Shown here: positions 61,562 through 64,000 of the stretch, piece after piece
Position numbering within the stretch: the first letter of the stretch is position 1
Layout: the number at the start of each line of letters is the position of its first letter
Translations under genes and position numbers: made by a program
Assembly (NCBI RefSeq): GCF_000758525.1
Contig: NZ_CP009241.1
Coordinates: 6,138,001 to 6,202,000, forward strand
DNA: 64,000 nt
Source of the DNA: Paenibacillus sp. FSL H7-0357
GTDB lineage: Bacteria > Bacillota > Bacilli > Paenibacillales > Paenibacillaceae
Reading direction: 5' to 3'
The notes under the pieces: generated by a model
The model's database searches: none
What the model was told of the DNA's origin: nothing
What the model saw: the letters and a program-made list of their open reading frames with translations, nothing else

Positions 61562-62915
61562 AGGGCGGAGCCTCCTTATCCCATGGAGCAGGACTAGATG
61601 CCAGCTTCCAGATTGGATTCGCCAGGGAATACGTCAGCTCCTTGGCCAGCCGCAGCAGCCCCTCATACCCGGCGTAAGCCTTGTGCCTCTCCTGGTTGAT
61701 ATCAATAAAAGGAATTTGCTCTTTCATCGCCACATACATATTGCGCCCGCCGGCGATCATGATATCAGCTTTACGTTCCCGTACAGTTTTGAGAATCCGG
61801 CTCGCACCGCCTTCCGGAATATATTCGGTGTCATCCCCTACCCTGTCGGCAATACGCCGCACATCATCCTCTGTGCTTTTGTTCGTGCCGACTCCAACCA
61901 CCTGAACACCCAGTTCTTTAAGTGCGGAAATCACGGACCAGCTTTTAACGCCGCCGGTGTACAGCACCGCCTTTTTCCCTTTCAGCAGCTTGCGGTACGG
62001 ACGCAAATCCATGGCCAGCCGACTTTCTTCACGCTCGGTCAACCGGTCAACACGGCGCTCCATTTCACGGTCATTCATCAGATACGCCATTTGGCGCAGG
62101 GAATACGTCGTTTCCTTGGCCCCGTAGAAAGAGCCCTCAAAATAAGGGATGCCATATCTCGACTCCATCTCTTTGGCAAGACCGAGCAGCGCGCGGCTGC
62201 AGACCACCATATTCACCTTGGCACGGTGCGCCCAGGTAATCTCCTTATATCTGGCATCTCCTGTAATACGCGAGGTTACGGCGATTCCGGCACTGTTCAT
62301 CAGCTTCTCGATATCCCACATTTCACCGGCAATATTATATTCACCGATCAAATTGACGCCGAGCGGAGTTCCCGGCTCCGGTTCACCTGTCCCGATCACA
62401 TACTGCAGCAGAGCATCACCCGCCAGCCGGTTGCCCAGATTCTTGCTGCCGACAAAGCCCGGGCTGTTCACGGGAATAACAGGGATATGCAGACGTTCCC
62501 CTGCCTCCTTGCACACAGCATCCATATCTTCGCCAATCAGAGCCGTCACACAGGTTGAATATACAAATATTGCCGGAGGCGCAAAGCGCCCGGCAATATA
62601 GTCGATACTTTCCTTCAGTTTCTTTTCCCCGCCAAAAATAATATCGGAATCGTTAAGATCCGTAGCAAAGCCATACTGGGACAGAGAAGGCCCGCTGGAC
62701 AACGCCCCTCTGCTCTCCCAGCTGTTCCCGGCACAGGCAATCGGACCATGGACAAGATGCGCGGCATCCATAATCGGCAGCAATGTGATTTGGGCTCCGT
62801 CGAAGGAGCAGCCTCCGGCCGCTTCACCCGGTTTGGGCCGCGGACAAGGCTTGGATTTGGGGGAGAGGCTCCCGCAAGCCTCGGAATCAAATTCGTCTTT
62901 TCGCACAGGGTCCAT
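61551..62915 (-). CDS. nifE: FeMo-cofactor scaffold protein NifE
   Basis: 454 aa, partner of NifN. Cluster cysteines Cys36 (AAGGCSFDGA), Cys61 (GPIACAGNSWESRG) and about Cys123 (VYSTCVTALIGED). FEGSFYGAKETTYSLRQMA near 228-246 and LYTGGVKSWSVISALKELGVQ near 287 follow the NifE/NifD pattern. AAGGAGATGAAGAGCCG precedes the ATG. It is 144 bases downstream of nifK, the longest gap in this part of the operon. Confidence 0.96.
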   Translation of the reverse strand: MDPVRKDEFDSEACGSLSPKSKPCPRPKPGEAAGGCSFDGAQITLLPIMDAAHLVHGPIACAGNSWESRGALSSGPSLSQYGFATDLNDSDIIFGGEKKLKESIDYIAGRFAPPAIFVYSTCVTALIGEDMDAVCKEAGERLHIPVIPVNSPGFVGSKNLGNRLAGDALLQYVIGTGEPEPGTPLGVNLIGEYNIAGEMWDIEKLMNSAGIAVTSRITGDARYKEITWAHRAKVNMVVCSRALLGLAKEMESRYGIPYFEGSFYGAKETTYSLRQMAYLMNDREMERRVDRLTEREESRLAMDLRPYRKLLKGKKAVLYTGGVKSWSVISALKELGVQVVGVGTNKSTEDDVRRIADRVGDDTEYIPEGGASRILKTVRERKADIMIAGGRNMYVAMKEQIPFIDINQERHKAYAGYEGLLRLAKELTYSLANPIWKLASSPAPWDKEAPPYDR

Positions 62916-63058
62916 CGGCTCTTCATCTCCTTCGTTAAAGGTGGATGCTTACTACAGGCAATCCTGCATCTATGAAACAGGAGAGCGAATATCCGGGGAA
63001 AACGAGAACGCCGGGAACTTAACTATTTTATAATTCATAGAAATTCATGTGTTTTCTC

Positions 63059-64000
63059 TTACCGTACCAGATCAAAGTTGAACCCGGAATGGTTGCGGTC
63101 AAGCTCATCCAGAACAGTATTAACGATCAGACTGAGCAAATTCAGTGCACCTTGGTATCCAAGAACCGGATAACGGTGCATGTGATGACGGTCAAAGATC
63201 GGGAACCCCACCCGGATCAGCGGCACATTCGCATCCTTGGCTGCGAACTTCAGATGCGAGCTGCCGATCGCCAGATCCACCGGATCGTTCAGCAGCAGTG
63301 AACGCATATGCCACAGGTCTTTGCCGATATAAACGGCGGCTTCCGAGCCGTACGGACTGGAGGCCAGCAGCGCCTCGGCTTCCTCCTTGAATTTCACATC
63401 ATTGAAGTCCACATCCCCATTCGAGCAGACGATATGCACAGGCTCCATACCGGTTTCCAGACAGAACCCGATGAGTCCGATGAGCAGGTCGGGATCACCG
63501 ACCAGTGCCACCCGCTTGCCGTGAATGTAAGGGTGGCTGTCCATAAGGGCATCTACTACCCGGCCGCGTTCTTCAGTAAGCGATGCAGGAACTGGAAGAC
63601 CCGTCAGCTCACTGATGGTATCCAGCAGCTTGTCGGTTCCTGTAATGCCGAGCGGTGTGGACATCGCAGCGATCAGCTGCTTCCAGGTTCCGCCGATATA
63701 ATCCTGTGTCTTTTTGAGCGTGTATTTCTGCAGCGACAGCGTAGCGAGCGCGTTAGCGGCCAGAGGCACATCATCAAGCTTCGTTCCACCGTAATAATAT
63801 TCGTATTCTCCCGTAGCCGGAGAGTCATAGTTGCCGCTGTGATCGCCAAGGAAAGTATATTTGGTATCAAAGGCATTCAGAATTTTACGGATTTCCGCAA
63901 AGTTTCCGGTGTATGGCTCAAAGCCAAGCATAACATTCAGCTTCTCCCCCGTTTCTTCGCCGCTTCCCGGAGCAGCCTGAATGCCTGAACGGTCATACAG
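63059..64000 (-). CDS. nifK: Nitrogenase MoFe protein beta subunit NifK, partial
   Basis: The frame runs from the window edge to TAA at 63061-63059, 313 codons, the C-terminal 60 percent of a roughly 510-residue protein. Visible NifK blocks: LGDHSGNYDSPATGEYEYYYGGT (core DHSGNYDSP), QKYTLKKTQDYIGGTWKQ, and HGKRVALVGDPDLLIGL. The P-cluster cysteines are in the missing N-terminal part. With NifD it forms the catalytic MoFe protein; nifD and nifH should lie beyond 64000. Confidence 0.96.
   Translation of the reverse strand: MYDRSGIQAAPGSGEETGEKLNVMLGFEPYTGNFAEIRKILNAFDTKYTFLGDHSGNYDSPATGEYEYYYGGTKLDDVPLAANALATLSLQKYTLKKTQDYIGGTWKQLIAAMSTPLGITGTDKLLDTISELTGLPVPASLTEERGRVVDALMDSHPYIHGKRVALVGDPDLLIGLIGFCLETGMEPVHIVCSNGDVDFNDVKFKEEAEALLASSPYGSEAAVYIGKDLWHMRSLLLNDPVDLAIGSSHLKFAAKDANVPLIRVGFPIFDRHHMHRYPVLGYQGALNLLSLIVNTVLDELDRNHSGFNFDLVR

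Noticed and set aside
61515..62558. 347-codon plus-strand frame
   Set aside because: Antisense to nifE, whose cluster cysteines and family blocks are unambiguous.

Overview
The window most likely comes from a Paenibacillus-type, nitrogen-fixing, spore-forming Firmicute. The evidence is a compact nif operon (nifK-nifE-nifN-nifX-DUF269-hesA-nifV), strong AGGAGG ribosome-binding sites, a T-box leader, a germination gene (gerM) next to rph and rdgB, many carbohydrate ABC transporters, and Rho-independent terminators. Assignments rest on reading the proteins and DNA motifs by eye; no database search was run.

Region 1 (1-10845) is a peptidoglycan-recycling locus. A long minus-strand operon runs murR - sugar-binding lipoprotein - two permeases - ATPase - small membrane protein - namZ - nagZ (cut by the window edge). 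Divergent murK-murQ lie on the plus strand. A perfect 16-bp inverted repeat between the two arms carries the -35 boxes of both promoters. Together the genes can trim GlcNAc and MurNAc from wall fragments, import them by an ABC transporter, phosphorylate them and cleave the lactyl ether. Region 2 (10873-17340) has a FapA/DUF342 protein and a phosphate operon (propeller protein, pstS, pstC, pstA) behind a Pho-box-like array; pstB is not here. Region 3 (17359-26400) holds a small lipoprotein, a TetR-controlled ABC exporter operon, a SWIM-SNF2 helicase, three small unknown genes and a YitT protein.

Region 4 (26400-36900) has a T-box-controlled second-type argS with an Ala-rich insert, a MerR/aldo-keto reductase pair, tRNA-Arg(TCT), asnB, a second aldo-keto reductase, a DUF985 cupin, and an NfeD-SPFH pair. 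Region 5 (37118-39628) is a GH18 chitinase whose chitin-binding tail is separated by a frameshift. Region 6 (39629-48667) is an eight-gene amino-sugar operon: ABC importer without its own ATPase, DUF4127, nanE, RpiR regulator, ROK kinase and FAD oxidoreductase, with a perfect cre site upstream. This is the best candidate for an undescribed catabolic pathway.

Region 7 (48693-57170) is housekeeping: rdgB, rph, gerM, a PgpA-like protein, an MBL hydrolase, a methyltransferase, a GH13 alpha-glucosidase and a HAD phosphatase. Region 8 (57304-64000) is the 3' part of the nif operon, transcribed leftward with overlapping genes and ending at a strong terminator behind nifV; nifB, nifH, nifD and the start of nifK must lie beyond position 64000.
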